A stretch of DNA of 64,000 nt from Malaya genurostris (lineage: Eukaryota > Arthropoda > Insecta > Diptera > Culicidae). The stretch lies in the NCBI RefSeq assembly GCF_030247185.1, contig NC_080570.1, positions 120,432,689-120,496,688 on the forward strand, in the 5' to 3' direction. Shown one piece after another: positions 44,271 through 56,414 of the stretch. The notes below the pieces were generated by a model, which saw only the letters and a list, made by a program, of their open reading frames with translations, made no database searches and was not told the origin of the DNA. Every line of letters begins with the position of its first letter. The stretch's first letter is position 1. Position numbers and translations under genes: made by a program.

Positions 44271-46584
44271 ACTTTCAAACGTCAAAACGTCAGCTAAAAT
44301 CGGGCTTTCACTTTCAATGTCACCGCTTGCTGCTCTCAACGTTGATGCTAATTTCTAAAAAAAACCTTTTTAGTGCTCCACTTGTATTTCTTTTCTGTCA
44401 ACAAATCACCCCAAAAAAAATCTTAATTCGACTGTGAGGTTTGTTTTTCCTTTGTTCACTGCTCTTTTCACTTTCTGTATTTCAACCACACACCAGCAGA
44501 TAGAAAACTATGTTAATGATGATCACAGCGTTACAGCGGGCTTTCGACGGGTCTCCAACCCTGGCAACAACAATTGATGTCCCGAATCGGCTAAATAGAA
44601 GCTGAAAAAAAACAGACGTTGCGGATAACACGAATAATGCACACCACTATTTGCCTACGGTCGATCGGGTGGCACTGAACTGAAACCAATACGATCTAGT
44701 CACCGGTAAGTTGAGGCTGAAGCACCACCAAACAGACGCGCTAAAACAACGAACTACTCGTGCGTGGAAAAGTGCAAAAACAAAATAAGGCAAAACCGGA
44801 GATATCGAAGCTTTCGTTGACGCCACCGTCGTCGTCCGATAGGAAAATTAATCACCGATGCTAGGCACGTTCACCATCACACGAACGGTGCAGAGGTCCA
44901 ACCGAATAGCGCCCAGTCCAGTCCAGTCCGGATCCGGGGACCCAGGAATGTGTGTAAATTTGATATCTCCGGCGACACGCGCTGCTAGTCCGCAAAAAAA
45001 AGCTCACCGCACATGTGGGTTTCCGCACATTCCCGAACCAACCAACGGTCACCGAAATCACCACCGTCTTAGCCGTTTCCGAGGGAAGCACACAACAACA
45101 GAGAGATAGAGAGAGGCAAATATTTTCACATTCGATTATTCCGATTTCACAATTTTTCGTCTTCACCGCGAGTCGACCACAATTGGTGGGTAAGCATCTT
45201 CTTCACGGCACTCTCCACGGGTCGTCGTCGAAGTGCACTTAGTTCCATCCGGTGTTCGAAGAAGCCCGAACACAAAACCAACCAGTCAACGGTGCGCTGT
45301 GCGGATTCATTAAATCAACGCGGGAACGAAAAACCGCACACGCTACTCCGAAAACAATCACCAAAAGTCACTCACGCTAGCTCAAGCATCGAGGGCCCTG
45401 AATTCTGAAACGTGTCGTCCCACGAGACGTTCAAGAGATTCCGTTCCTTTCACGTTTCGCGATTGTTTACTCACTGAAACCTAAGCAGGCACGGTGCGGT
45501 GGAGGACTGCAGCAACGTCGCGATTCGCGTCTACTCAAAGCCACAGTTTATTGAACACTAACTTTGCAACGGCGTACATCTTTTCAGCCAAATCCCGTTG
45601 TGGCGCAGGCAACTTTGAGTGCCCCCACTCACTGTGGGTTCTCACTCTCACGTTGCGGTGCTCCATCGTAAACTTAAGCGTTTTATTATAACATATATTT
45701 GAACGAAAGAAAAAAAACATAACTACTCAAGGTACCCGCAAGAGCCGATGCTGTTTTTAATCCGATGATGGTAGCCACAGCGGAGTAATAATAAAAAAAG
45801 CTATAAAGCAAGTACCGTGCAGGTGACTTGCACGAAGGCATCTCGTGCGAGGTTCCCACATGCCATCAACAAATAATGCCGATTGAAGTGTGCGCTAGCT
45901 GAACCGACGGATTGCACACGAAAGAAATTGATGCCCCCGGCATTTTAATTTTTTTTTCTGTTTTCGCTACTGGCAGAGGAGTTTGAATAATCTGCACGTG
46001 TGTACGTCGGTTTTGTGCTCAATAGGCTCGTCGATTTTACCTGCCGAAATGACAAAAATATTCGAAGGTCTGCCCTTCGAAATCGCAGCAACCGCAGATT
46101 GATTCGACCTGTCGTCGTCGCCAGTTTGCCGTAGCCGCCGTCGGTTTTCTTTCAAATATTTTATTTTTGAGTCAAGGCCAACTACTGCGGCCCCCCGCGG
46201 TCAAAACGAAGTAATTTCTAGAACCTGTAAGCAACCTGTGCGTCGTTGCCAGCCACAAACCACCGCCAGTGTTCTGATCGGAAACTGGTGGTTCGTCCGG
46301 GGGGGAAGATCTTATATGAAAATTAGACATTTATTTGCTTTTAAGGGGCCGGTTTGCGAGCGATGCGGCAGAAACATGGAATTAAATCAAGTTTTTTGCC
46401 GAAGATGGTGGCTTGTGTTGTTATTGTGATTGTTGTTGTTGTTGCTTTTATTGCCCGGCGGTAGTCCGGTAGTGAGAATTTAATTAGCGAGCCATCTGAG
46501 TGTGCTTTGAGTCGTTAAAAAGATCAGAGATGGCGAGACATTGGAGGTCACCAGTGAACTATGGGAACCAAAAAATGTTTGATG
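44271..46584. other. unique-looking, GC-richer block; candidate host regulatory/5' region
   Basis: From about 44500 to 46480 the DNA is more balanced in composition than the rest of the window and does not match its repeats. CACCGGTAAGTTGAGG at 44701-44716 and GTGGGTAAGCATC near 45186 are good splice-donor shapes. Open frames (44858-45109, 45015-45242, 45494-45691) overlap each other on both strands and carry no domains. A GTT/TTG run lies near 46425-46445. I cannot define an exon. Confidence 0.4.
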
Positions 46585-46885
46585 TGAGATAATCGTGATT
46601 CGAGGTAGCGATTAGATCATTAGGTTGAAATATCCGGGTCATTTCATTAGAACAGAACAATTCTGGTGAAACACAATTCAATGACTAATTTAGTAATTAT
46701 AAATAAAAATGAATACTCAGTACTGTTTAAAAACGCTTTAAAATACTGCATGATTTAACTTACTATTTATAATTACTAAATTGCCATTGAATTATGTTTC
46801 ACCAGAATTGTTCTGTTCGAATGAAACGACCCGGATATTTCAAGCTAATAATCTAATCACTACTTCGAATCACAATACGACACTA
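46585..46885. mobile_element. ~300 bp MITE with ~120 bp inverted arms
   Basis: Left arm (46592-46704) with 'gaaatatccgggtcatttca', 'agaacaattctggtgaaac' and 'tagtaattataaata' is mirrored at 46764-46880 with few mismatches. Central spacer about 60 bp. Exact termini and target duplication are unclear. Confidence 0.75.
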
Positions 46886-47075
46886 CCAAAACTTTTAACT
46901 TTTACCAAAAATGCTTCCCGGTTACAAGAAAGATAATACTAATTTACTTTAAAGAAATAACATAGAAAATTCTATCGTATTTTTTTATAATTTTAAAACC
47001 ATTTTTAGGCACAATTTTAAAGCGTGACATTGAAAGTCCTCAAGAACTGAGATATCTATATTTCCACGAGTTCCT

Positions 47076-47222
47076 CGCCCTTATTCTGAATAACGACGTA
47101 TTGGTTTTTCGATCGAATATGGTTCGATCGAATCCTAGCTACCTTTGATTTTGCTAGCGTTATTGGGAATACAAATGAAATACGAGGGAAAAAACGATAC
47201 GACGTTATTCAGAATAAGGGCG
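47076..47222. mobile_element. 147 bp MITE with CGCCCTTATTCTGAATAACG ends
   Basis: Terminal inverted repeats CGCCCTTATTCTGAATAACG of 20 bp or more, the right copy ending at 47222. CCT lies outside each end (47073-47075 and 47223-47225), a possible 3 bp target duplication. A TTCGATCGAA-type palindrome sits near the middle. Confidence 0.8.
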
Positions 47223-47752
47223 CCTATCTCATGCCTGTCCGTGAGACTATGACGAAGGTGACTATATCTTCCGATACACCTTAGCCAGAAATGCTGGGAG
47301 CGGAACAAAAACGGATCTCAGTTTTCCAAAAAAAAAAAATGGTTTGGCAGGTTCATCTTAACCGGAACGGTAAACAGGGAAATATACCGTGAAGAACGCT
47401 TCATGAATTTAATTTATGTCGTTTATTTATACCCGGCTTTAACCTAGTTACGGTCATTCGCCGGGAATGCCTAAAGAAGCGATTCATACTACACCTAAGC
47501 AGCCATCACAGCCCTCGCTATTCTGGTTCGATTTGGCATTATGTCACTATGTCAAAGATGTTTTGAAACAGAATTAATTGAATAGAGTTCATATTGTACC
47601 GTGTTGCGACCTATCGAGCGGTATTGGGCTCTCGTGAAGAGAGAACTCTTTTATTATAAATTATTTTATTAAATCCTTTGCAGTGAAAAATGTACAGACT
47701 CTAATGGCTGGAGTAAACTCAAAAGTTCGTAATTTATTCAGCAGCCTAATTA
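47223..47752. other. no gene seen
   Basis: Intervening DNA between a MITE and the DD37E transposon, without recognisable features. Confidence 0.4.
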
Positions 47753-49051
47753 CGGAGTGTATCGAAAAGAAGCTATCCACAAATTTTTCTTTCAAATTAT
47801 GATAAAAAACGATATTTTATTCAAACTAAAAATTGATCCTTTAGTGTACGAGTTTAAACTTGAGCATAATGAAAACCGGATGAAATTATTCCTTCACGAA
47901 ATTTCGAACTTTTGATCGAACGTTCTTCATTAAGTTCCGGACAAGTGTTGCATCGCATTTTTTGGACGCTTGAACCCAAATTTTTTTTTAACTCCTGCAT
48001 GTTCCCAGCTGCCTTACCAGCCTTCTTGAAGACCCTCTTCACGATTGCCCAGTAACGTTCGATCGGTCGAAGCTTAGGGCGATTTGGTGAATTGATACTT
48101 TTCTCAACGAAATTTATACCCTTTTCCGCAAGCCAATTGAGAGTGGTTTTGGCATAGTGAGCCGACGCTAAATCCGGTCAAAATAGTGGAGGTGTACTAT
48201 GCTTCTTATATAAAGGCTGCATTCTCTTCTGGAGACACTCAGATCAATAGATTTCTGCCTTTATAGTTCCGGTAGTGTAAAAAATGGTTGACTTCATACC
48301 ACAGGAACATATTGCTTGCCATACCAGTACCTTTCGACCGAATTTCTCCACTTGAAACGACCTGTCCGCATCGCTCACATCCTTCCCAACGACGACAGTA
48401 AAGTATTGTGGACCTGGAAGGGTTTTTGAGTCCTCCTTTACTTAATTCTCATCATCCATCAAATTGCACGCATCCGGACACTGTAAAAGATGCGAATTCA
48501 ATTTCCGGACCCCTGTTGCTGCCCGCTTCTTCTGTTCCACACTTCATTACGAGATTTTCTGCTTTTTGTAGGTCTTCAAGTGATTTCGCCTCTTGATACA
48601 CTGGATCATTACGACACTTGTTCCTGCTTTTTTGGCCAAATCACGTATTGTCATTGATTTGTTCTTCATGATTAGATATACCACTTTCTGGTCCAGTTTC
48701 GGGTTGGAAGAGCCGGGTTTTCTGCCTCTTCCTGGTAGCTCATCCTAAGAATAATGTTCCCCAAACTTATTAATTATGTTTTTAACACTGGCATGATGAA
48801 TTTCAATCCGCTTCGCCATTTTTTTTAAAGTAATACCCTTCTCACTTAGCCATGTATCCAGAACTTTAATTTTCACTTCCTTTTCAATACGCGACATTTT
48901 GAAAACGCAGAATTTCAACCGCACAAACAAGTAAAGAATCGAAAGCTGACAGCCAAACGCACAGCATGCTGCAATCTGAGCATAAAAAACAATCACAAAT
49001 ACATGCGTACAACACAAATGTATGTGGATAGTTTATTTTCGATACACTCCT
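47753..49051 (-). mobile_element. ITmD37E transposon, 1.3 kb, full length but inactivated
   Basis: Ends CGGAGTGTATCGAAAAGAAG and, reversed, AGGAGTGTATCGAAAATAAA, continuing with CTATCCACA. TA lies on both sides (47751-47752, 49052-49053). Length and organisation match the mosquito ITmD37E group: one transposase gene occupying nearly all the interior. Confidence 0.9.
47854..48897 (-). pseudogene. ITmD37E transposase pseudogene (one frame, six stops)
   Basis: From the ATG at 48897 a single frame runs 347 codons to 47854 with no frameshift. The N-terminal helix-turn-helix is seen in MSRIEKEVKIKVLDTWLSEK and KKMAKRIEIHHASVKNI. A GRGRKPGSS motif resembling the GRPR linker follows. Catalytic residues are D in NLMDDEN, D in PDLASAHYAK, and E in RPIERYW. 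Exactly 37 residues lie between the last two, hence DD37E. In-frame stops fall after GEHYS, twice after KKQKIS, after LMDDEN, after IKAEIY, and at the expected Trp before PDLASAHY. No indels plus six stops implies decay by point mutation alone, probably after a fairly recent arrival. Confidence 0.92.
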
Positions 49052-49053
49052 TA

Positions 49054-49748
49054 TGAAAATATGAGTGATATGGGAAAGGCATCTATACACCACTAAGTGG
49101 ATTTAAACAGGTTTTTATGTTTTGAAAATAACACAAAAAAAAACTAAAAGGTATGTTTTATAATTATTATGTTTTGATATGTCGTATTTGACGGCAGATG
49201 AACTTCATTGCTCTACTGTACAAGATGAAGAAATGATGGATTTTTTTTAAACTACCGGATGTTTGAAAGTTTTTCGACAATGTTTTGCGAAAGAACGCAA
49301 AATGTACTAGGAAAACCTCTTCTTAATCCATCTAGTGGAGTGATAATTTTGAGCCATTTGAGCCAATTTGTTCTGATTCCATACAGATTTATCTGCATTG
49401 TATAGATTTTTGCGTTCGTTCAGATTACAGATTTTCTAAATTTAATACAGATTTGTAAAGGTTCATAAAAAGTGAGAAGTAAAACGTTAGACTTTTCTCT
49501 CTGAGTATCTATTAGTATTTGATTGCAGTACTTCTTTAAAAATTTATTAATCAACGGCAAATCACATGTTAAAATGGAAATCTTTTGTGCAAATGTTTGA
49601 TGATGAACACTGATAAACATTTATATTAAAATTTAAAACCAATTTGAATTTGATTTGAATTTGAATTTTATTTATTTTATTAGTGAAAACAGATAGAGCA
49701 GATACATATTTTCTACTAAAATATCTGGCATCTCTGTGCACAACCGAT
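49054..49748. other. AT-rich, no gene; possible MITE end at right
   Basis: Ends near 'ctaaaatatctggcatctct' (49722-49741), the reverse of the word at 39389, probably a terminal repeat of an old element. Nothing else supported. Confidence 0.4.
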
Positions 49749-49910
49749 AGCGGCCATTACACGAGCATTTTTTTGTCATTTTTAATGATGACTAAGTAAT
49801 GATGTATTTCAAATTTCATAGAAATCTCGTCATTACTGCACCATACACGTTCATTAAAATGATATTATTTTTTAGTAATGACATTTTTAATGACTCGTGT
49901 AAGGGCCGCT
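49749..49910. mobile_element. 162 bp MITE with AGCGGCC-TTACACGAG ends
   Basis: Left AGCGGCCATTACACGAGCAT, right reversed AGCGGCCCTTACACGAGTCA. GAT flanks both sides (49746-49748 and 49911-49913), a 3 bp target duplication. The interior is AATGA-rich and partly self-complementary. Confidence 0.82.
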
Positions 49911-51780
49911 GATGAAACACACACATTTAACAGCGTTATGGTGACGTATAGCGGAAAGAAACCAGTGCTACTAGATTTGCCACAATGGTTATTTGATTAG
50001 TATTTAACACGCTCTATTTGGTAATATTAGAATCCGAAACAGTTTTATTGAAATATCAATATCAATAATATAATTAAAAAAATGTCACGGACCCCAAAAA
50101 ATACTTGCTGATGATAATTTAAAGAAGAACAAATATTTGTTTTTATTTTACATTTTGAGAAAACTTGGCAACCTTGCGATACGAAATGAGATGAAAACAA
50201 AGCGCAATCAAGTGAATTGGGGGCAAATTTTCATCTTATATTTTTCATTGCTTCTATTGCTTATCAGTTAATTTCAGAAGTCTTTAATCGTTGAATAAAC
50301 AAATGGAAAGTGAACATTACTAACTATAAAGCCATCCAACATTGAATAGTTGTGTAATTATGTTTTGAGACGAATCGATTGGTAAATATACAGAAACGTG
50401 ATGAATTGTAAAACTTCAGACGAGTGTGGTACCTAAATCAAAAAGTGAGTTTGTTTTAAATGAAAAAAGCGATCGTTGGAGGTTTTTTAATTATTTTGTT
50501 CAATTGGAAAGTGTAGCCAAACCTAGAATAAATGTTTTAAAACGTTCCAGAATTTTGTTCAGGTACGTTTAAAGATATGATTAATGTTCAAAGTTATGAG
50601 GTGAAGAAATGAGATGGAAATTGGAGCTGAGATGAAATAGGGAGCCCTTACCCTATCTAAAATAATTTAAATTTGCTATTCGTGTTGTTTGCTGCTGGCG
50701 AAATGCACTGCCCTGTGCAGTGGTGATGAATGGATTATTTTCAAGGAAGACTCTTTTTGAAAAATAAAATAACTGAAAAACTCGAATTGCGTTATTAAAT
50801 GTTATTCGAAGAACTGTCTTGGGCCGCAGTCCACTCATCTGATGATCGTTTTGATTTTGGAGTGAAATTATGGATCCATGTTTCATCCACTGTCACATAT
50901 TGACGCAAAAAATCTGATTAAATAATTGTAAACATGGCCAAACAATGCACTGAAAAATCAACACGTTATTGTTTCCGACCGACTGTAAGTAAACGCGGAA
51001 CCCACTTTGAAGAGAGCTGTTATGCATAATCGAATGTTATGCATAATCGACAAATGTTATGCATAATCGAAAATACACCATCTTCTGATGTCATCACAGC
51101 CTCAGCTATGTCATGCAATTTCAAATTACGATTAGATATAACTAATTTCTGGTCTTTTTTGTGTTTTCTGAAGTAACCACCTCAAGAATCAGCCTCATTC
51201 AGTCCCGACTTCGGAACTTGATCACTCAGTCTGACAAAGAAAAACCAGGATAAATTTGGGGCTGTCAGGGAAACTTAGCAATCTGATGACGAGCCGAAAG
51301 TTGGGGAGCTAGCAGTGCATCCAGCTTTCTTGGGTTTTCTCCGACACCGAAACGATATTAAGCAAATGAGATGCCTCGTCAGAAACGTTTCTCAGAGAAT
51401 CGAATGAACTCAAAGCCATCAATGGACGCGTCACTTGAGCCTATTAGTTTGGATTTCTCATTCAGACTGGCTCGTAAGTTCAATTTTTGTTCGAATGCAG
51501 TCATTATACTCACTGACCTATTTCGTAAGCATGTGCAGGTTGTGTCTAACGATGGATCAATTAGGCCGAAAACCAGTGTTGTTTGGGAGGCTCGGCCTTA
51601 TTCACCCCCTATTAACATACGCATACGCAAACAAAAAACCAAAATAATAATCACAGACGTGCGTTTACTCCAGCAACACAACAGATAATATTTTTTTCCA
51701 ATCGGAACACAACACATTTTTAAAGAGTCAGAGTCGGAGTCAGTACCACACACAAGGCGTAAGCTGAAAAAATAGAAAAC
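49911..51780. other. no gene recognised; short tandem repeat inside
   Basis: AT-rich in the first half, mixed from 51200. Frames at 51371-51688 and 51435-51647 overlap and have no domain. Confidence 0.4.
51018..51071. repeat. three tandem TGTTATGCATAATCGA units
   Basis: Three copies of TGTTATGCATAATCGA at slightly irregular spacing. Each contains the perfect palindrome TTATGCATAA, which resembles octamer/homeodomain-type sites. Could be a small regulatory cluster or a chance microsatellite. Confidence 0.7.
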
Positions 51781-52330
51781 AGTTAATTTGACCCATCTCT
51801 TCCGGGTGGCGGCTTCGCGGATGAGTGTTTCCAGTGAAAACTGAAAGCCTAGCTCATTACCTGCCTGGGCTTCATTCGTCGAGCGCAGAGCTCTTCCCAT
51901 ATCGCGCGTTTTGCACAATTGGCCGCGGGAACGAAATCAATCACCGCTCAGACTCAGACTCTCGGTTGGCTGGCTGGCATACATTTTTTTCTCAAATTTG
52001 CTTTCGGGCTCGAGCAACTGTAACGAGTCCGCGTAAAAGTCCCATTTCGGAACGGGGGTCTTGATAGCAACTAACAATACTGACGCCTAGTTGGTTATCT
52101 AGTTCAGGTCTGATTCGAGATGTCCGATCCGATCCGATAATTGGGGTTGAAGAAACGATTCGATCAGAGTTCGGAATAGTATTACACAATCTTTCGAAAA
52201 TAGTTTAAATTTTTCACAAAGGTTTAAAGAAAAGTGTGATAATATCAAAGCTTTAGATATTATCACATTTTGCTGTTCAATATGACATAATATGATGAAT
52301 TGTTGAAGAAGCTCCATAACATAAGCGATT
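51781..52330. other. unique-looking, mixed-composition DNA
   Basis: GC-richer from 51790 to 52150, then AT-rich. It has no matches elsewhere in the window and no credible ORF. Confidence 0.4.
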
Positions 52331-52351
52331 TATTAGTTTTAGTTGTAATAT

Positions 52352-52564
52352 GATCAGTATCTAATGGGAGAAACAGATTGGAAAATTGACATATGAACAC
52401 AATGATGCATATGGAGGGTAGTTTAATCGGTAAAAACAATTTCCCCGGTTAGGAGTTAGCCACGGGTTCGAGTCCCGTCTCTGCGGTAACATTTTCGCGG
52501 ATTTTATTGCATCATTGTGTTCATATGTCAATTTTCCAATCTGTTTCCCCGCTAGATACTGATC
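52352..52564. mobile_element. hairpin element enclosing a tRNA-like sequence
   Basis: Arms 52352-52409 and 52508-52564 (GATCAGTATC, AACAGATTGGAAAATTGACA, TGAACACAATGATGCA and reverse) are near-perfect inverted repeats of 57-58 bp. The ~98 bp loop contains the tRNA-like sequence listed next. Weaker mirror homology extends outward (AAGCGATTTATTAGTTTTAG at the left, CTAAAAACAAATCGTT at the right). The left arm may act as a 5' leader to an internal pol III promoter. Confidence 0.8.
52411..52486 (+). ncRNA. tRNA-like pseudogene with A and B boxes
   Basis: A box GGTAGTTTAATCGGTA (52417-52432) and B box GGGTTCGAGTCCCG (52464-52477). The T arm ACGGGTTCGAGTCCCGT forms a perfect 5 bp stem with a 7-base loop. 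The 3' side continues CTCTGCGG, but no 5' acceptor strand pairs with it, and a clean anticodon arm is not evident. It is therefore a tRNA-derived sequence, not a working tRNA. The boxes could still direct pol III. Confidence 0.65.
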
Positions 52565-54059
52565 TTATTAAAACTTGCTCAAGACGGCTCTACGTCTTAA
52601 CAAATACTAAAAACAAATCGTTAGTTTTAGTATGTTTGACGTAAATCCGCCATTACTAAGTTCAGTTTTGCAATTACTGAGTGGAAACATAATCATATGT
52701 GTTTCCACTGAAGAAACACCAACAACAAAGTAGGCGTTTCGTCATTTTTCGGTAGATAAACCAGTTTAAAAAGTCAATTTTTCGAAAATCGTGATTTTTC
52801 AGTTACCAATCAGAAAACTCACTGAAGAAATGTTCACTACTGATTTTTTGAAAAAGCGATTCTCACTATAACTGATCCCACATGGCGAAAAATCAGTTGT
52901 GAAATGTTCACATTCTCCTCGATGATATTTGAGGAAAAAGTTCGCACAGTAACTATCTGATATGATTCTTTAACAGAAGATTTTTCAGAAAATAATTTTA
53001 ATTTTTTATAATATTAATACATGAAGAATAAATTCGCCCTTAAACCGAAACTGAACCTTTCTAAAAATGTTCAGTGCGCGTAGGGTGGTTGAAATAAAAA
53101 AAGATTCTGAATTTTTAGCTCTTTCAATTTGATTCCCTATTGATAAGTGGATCAAGTGGTGATGTATTCGAAATTTATTCAGCAATACCGTAGTGGTGGA
53201 CGTCGTCAAAAAAATAATAATAATAATTGTAATTATAATAAAAATATTAACAAAAATCCTTTCAATAAGCATGTTTAAATATGACCCGATTTAGCTTGAA
53301 TGTCATACGCATAAGTAACAGGAGCACAGGATATCTCTATGCCAATTCATGCGCTGCGCCTGCTGTGTGTTCGAGACTTGAAAAGTTCTGCGCTTCTGTT
53401 ACTACTATAAATCAAATAAATAGAGTTTTATGCGGTTTAATCTAAATAGTGTAAATCAATCAGCTGGAATTGCAACAATTTTTTGTCGGAATAATCAGTA
53501 TTTGGTGTGGAATTTTGCGTTTACTATTATGTTGTGAAAACTGTAAAACTAACATTATCATTGTGATTACGACCCAAACTGATTATTTTCATAAAAATTT
53601 CATCTTGCATTCATTTTTGTGCGAACCAAACAACCGGCTGCAAAATCGAACACTGTGGCATCAAACAAGAGATTTGTTGAAACTACGTAAACCGTGCCGT
53701 AACTACCGAAACTGGTATTTTGTCCAACTCCGATGATAAGTTACAAATTTCAAGTTTTCACCAATTTGAGCACCCTCATGCATATAAATTGACAAACCAC
53801 ATTGAGTTATATACTCCTTAACTATTTCTTATCAAGAATAATTTGATTTCCCAAAGATACAAAATACAGTGTCTTGTACAGAGCCACTCTACGCTCGTCG
53901 AGAATTTTTCTAAAATTATCAAATTAAAAATGCTATTGATTCAATTATCAACAGAGCAGCGATTTGATAGCAGTAAAAAAAAATATTGACCACTCTATAT
54001 GCATCGAAAATATATAATTTCTCAGTTTAAATTCAGTTGCGAATTTATTCAGTAAATTT
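52565..54059. other. AT-rich, no gene seen
   Basis: Short inverted words (AAACACATATG, for example around 52686-52705) and an ATA-rich simple tract at 53208-53252. The minus-strand frame 53006-53272 is built from that tract. No domain in any frame. Confidence 0.4.
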
Positions 54060-54792
54060 TTATTGATGAAAGTGGAAATTCAACATCGAAATATCTCATA
54101 TCGGTGGCTCTTCTCCCTTCCGATTATTTCTTTGTCGACATTTCTGTGGATTTCGATCGTCAAATTCGTCCCGCTGACACAAAAAAGGCAGTGCGAACTT
54201 CGCAACAAACGAGTGCAAATAAAATCAACATTCAACAAGCATTTTGCTATTCAGAAAAATGCACCGGACAGTATTCAATAGCGTGGAGAATTCCACAGCC
54301 CGACCGTTCAGGAAGCCAGAAATGAATCCAATATAGCACACTATGCTTTCGTTGAAATATGCAAATTCGAAAATTATTCTATCAAATATCAATATGTTAC
54401 TGTTTTTTGCAGCCGTTAGGACCGCCCATTTGTCAAAAAGCTGCAAACAAAATGACGTAAAAAGAAAGCCCTTCTCAAAATTGCTTCAGTATTGAATCAA
54501 TCCGCATTGTGAGCAGCTCTGCTGCAGAACGGACGGAAAAAGTGAAGCCTTCTGCGCCAGGGAAAAACGAACGATTTTGATATTATTGATCTACTTTTTT
54601 GAATGACGAACACTTCTTTTCAGAATTCAACGCATTTTACAAAGAACTAATGAGATTTTACTTGAAATGAATGATTTATTAGTAGAACAATGTACCAAAA
54701 TAAATGTACCTTTTTAAAATGAGCTGCCCCTTATCGACAGCAGCCCTACGTCAATCTCGCGGTTATGTCTCTGACATTACCTACTCCGAAGT
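54060..54792 (+). mobile_element. truncated E-family element (E5), B side only
   Basis: 54290-54500 is a diverged copy of the E3 554 bp unit ('gcagccgttaggaccgcccat'). 54763-54792 matches the B end ('ttatgtctctgacattac'). No A end was found to the left, so the left limit is approximate. Confidence 0.55.
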
Positions 54793-54904
54793 TTTTCTTC
54801 TTCTTTCGATTGCGATCGACTGCTTTGATCGACACTAGCAGCTCATTATAGAAGTGTGAACAAACCACTGTCAATGATGTTCGATGTTCAACATGCATGG
54901 TTTG

Positions 54905-55215
54905 GCCAAAATAAAACCTCCGAGCCATGTCCGGACTGTCCGGACACCAGAGAATTCCATCGACATTCCATTGAATGGTCAAGGAAGATTCGTCATTTCA
55001 TCCATACAAGATCGTCATCACCCAGCAGTTAAAACCGGCGGATTATGGAGCTCGTTTTTTCGTTCGCTAACAATTTGCTTGAAATGCTAGGCAGTAGTGA
55101 GATTTTTCTAAGCGACATAATGATGAGCGACGAAGCCCACTTCCACAAAATTGTTGTTATTACACCGAGACGAATCCGTTACAGGTTGTGGAGAAGTTTT
55201 TTTTAACTCACGAAT
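54905..55215 (+). pseudogene. DD41D-type transposase fragment, N-terminal to first Asp
   Basis: Pieces in three frames resemble the front half of the same family as 40438: VRTVRTPENSI (end of the DNA-binding region), then FHPYKIVITQQLKPADYGAR, then MMSDEAHFHKIVVIT around the first catalytic Asp. Several frameshifts and stops. It is the only trace in the window of the N-terminal part missing from the other DD41D copies. Confidence 0.55.
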
Positions 55216-55463
55216 AGTTGTAACGTACGACTGATTTTTCAAAAACGAGTTATACATAAAAAACGCTATGAGCGACACTCCAGTGTCCCATGATGGAAAA
55301 CTACTAGACAGAAATAAACCTTCACTCTTCTACTTTCCGATGCCGTGTTCGGTTTCTCCCTCATTTGTTCGGTTCAAGTGTAACCGGAGAACAAAATGTG
55401 TCAGGTTCCTTTGCGCAACCCTGTATCTAGATTCGTTTTGAAGAGCGGAATTTCTATGAAAAC
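55216..55463. other. no gene seen
   Basis: Intervening DNA; the minus-strand frame at 55330-55530 has no domain. Confidence 0.4.
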
Positions 55464-55745
55464 CAAGTACTAATGTATATGAAACTGTCGTCTTTAATAA
55501 GGGAAGTCGAGGCTTGAAAAGCAGGGGCAATTCAACATTGTTCGTTAATGGGAGCGGGTCATTTCGCCGAACGCCATTTCGCCCAAAGTCATTTCGCCGA
55601 AAGGGTCATGTCCCTAGTAAACCATTTCGGCGAAACAGCTTTCGGCGAAATGATCCTGATCCCTAATGTTTATGAAACTGTCGTATTTAATAAGGAAAAT
55701 CATGGCTTGAAAAGCAGGGGCAATTTAACATTGTTCGTTAATTAT
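55464..55745. repeat. direct repeat flanking a TTTCGCCGAA cluster
   Basis: An ~85 bp block ('atgaaactgtcg', 'ggcttgaaaagcaggggcaa', 'acattgttcgttaat') occurs at about 55470-55549 and 55670-55743. Between them are five or six variants of CATTTCGCCGAA in both orientations. The long direct repeats look like a target duplication or tandem copy around a small dyad-rich insert. Confidence 0.75.
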
Positions 55746-56414
55746 TGAAGTTGTGACCACCAAATATCTAAAATATATCGATTTATCTACTCGAATATTT
55801 CCAATAGTAGGTGCAATGATATCGAAAATTTGTCTAAAATTGGTTGAGCTGTAGATGTTCAAAACCTGATCACTGTCTGAACGGTGCTGTTTTCCGTAGT
55901 CCAATGTCAAAACTTTAGTTTTCGCACAATGAATTTAAATCTACATTACCATCTAAGAGTAGAACAATGTTTGACGTGAGTATGTCTTACTTCACTATGG
56001 GACGACGCCTTTTCAAAATTCGCCCAGTGAAAAAATGAGTAGAACTCAATTGTGAATATCTTGAGTTGTACTAAACGTAACATCGTAATTATTAATCCGT
56101 GCAATCAGAAATATGATCAGCAATTTATAATTTAACTTTCAACCTTGTGAGATAATCATTATTGACTCAAAAATTCAGTTCTCTTAAGCTTTCGGAACCA
56201 AGGAAGGAAACTCTTCACGCTTGCTTGCCTTTTTCGCACTCGGACGACGGTTTTGAGGTAGTCTCAGTTCCGATATTCAGCTGAATATCGTTTAAAACTG
56301 AATATCGGAACTGAATTCAGAACCTGCATTTTGGTGCACCTAAAATATGAATTTAATTTAATGTTTAGAATTTAGTTTCGGTTTCCGAATTTAGTCCCAG
56401 ATAGAGGTTCAATG

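Noticed and set aside
44858..45242. Host coding exon in the GC-rich block
   Set aside because: Overlapping open frames on both strands with biased, motif-free peptides; no consistent splice pairing.
52411..52486. Functional tRNA gene
   Set aside because: A and B boxes and the T arm are good, but the acceptor stem has no 5' partner and no clear anticodon arm is visible. Kept as tRNA-like only.
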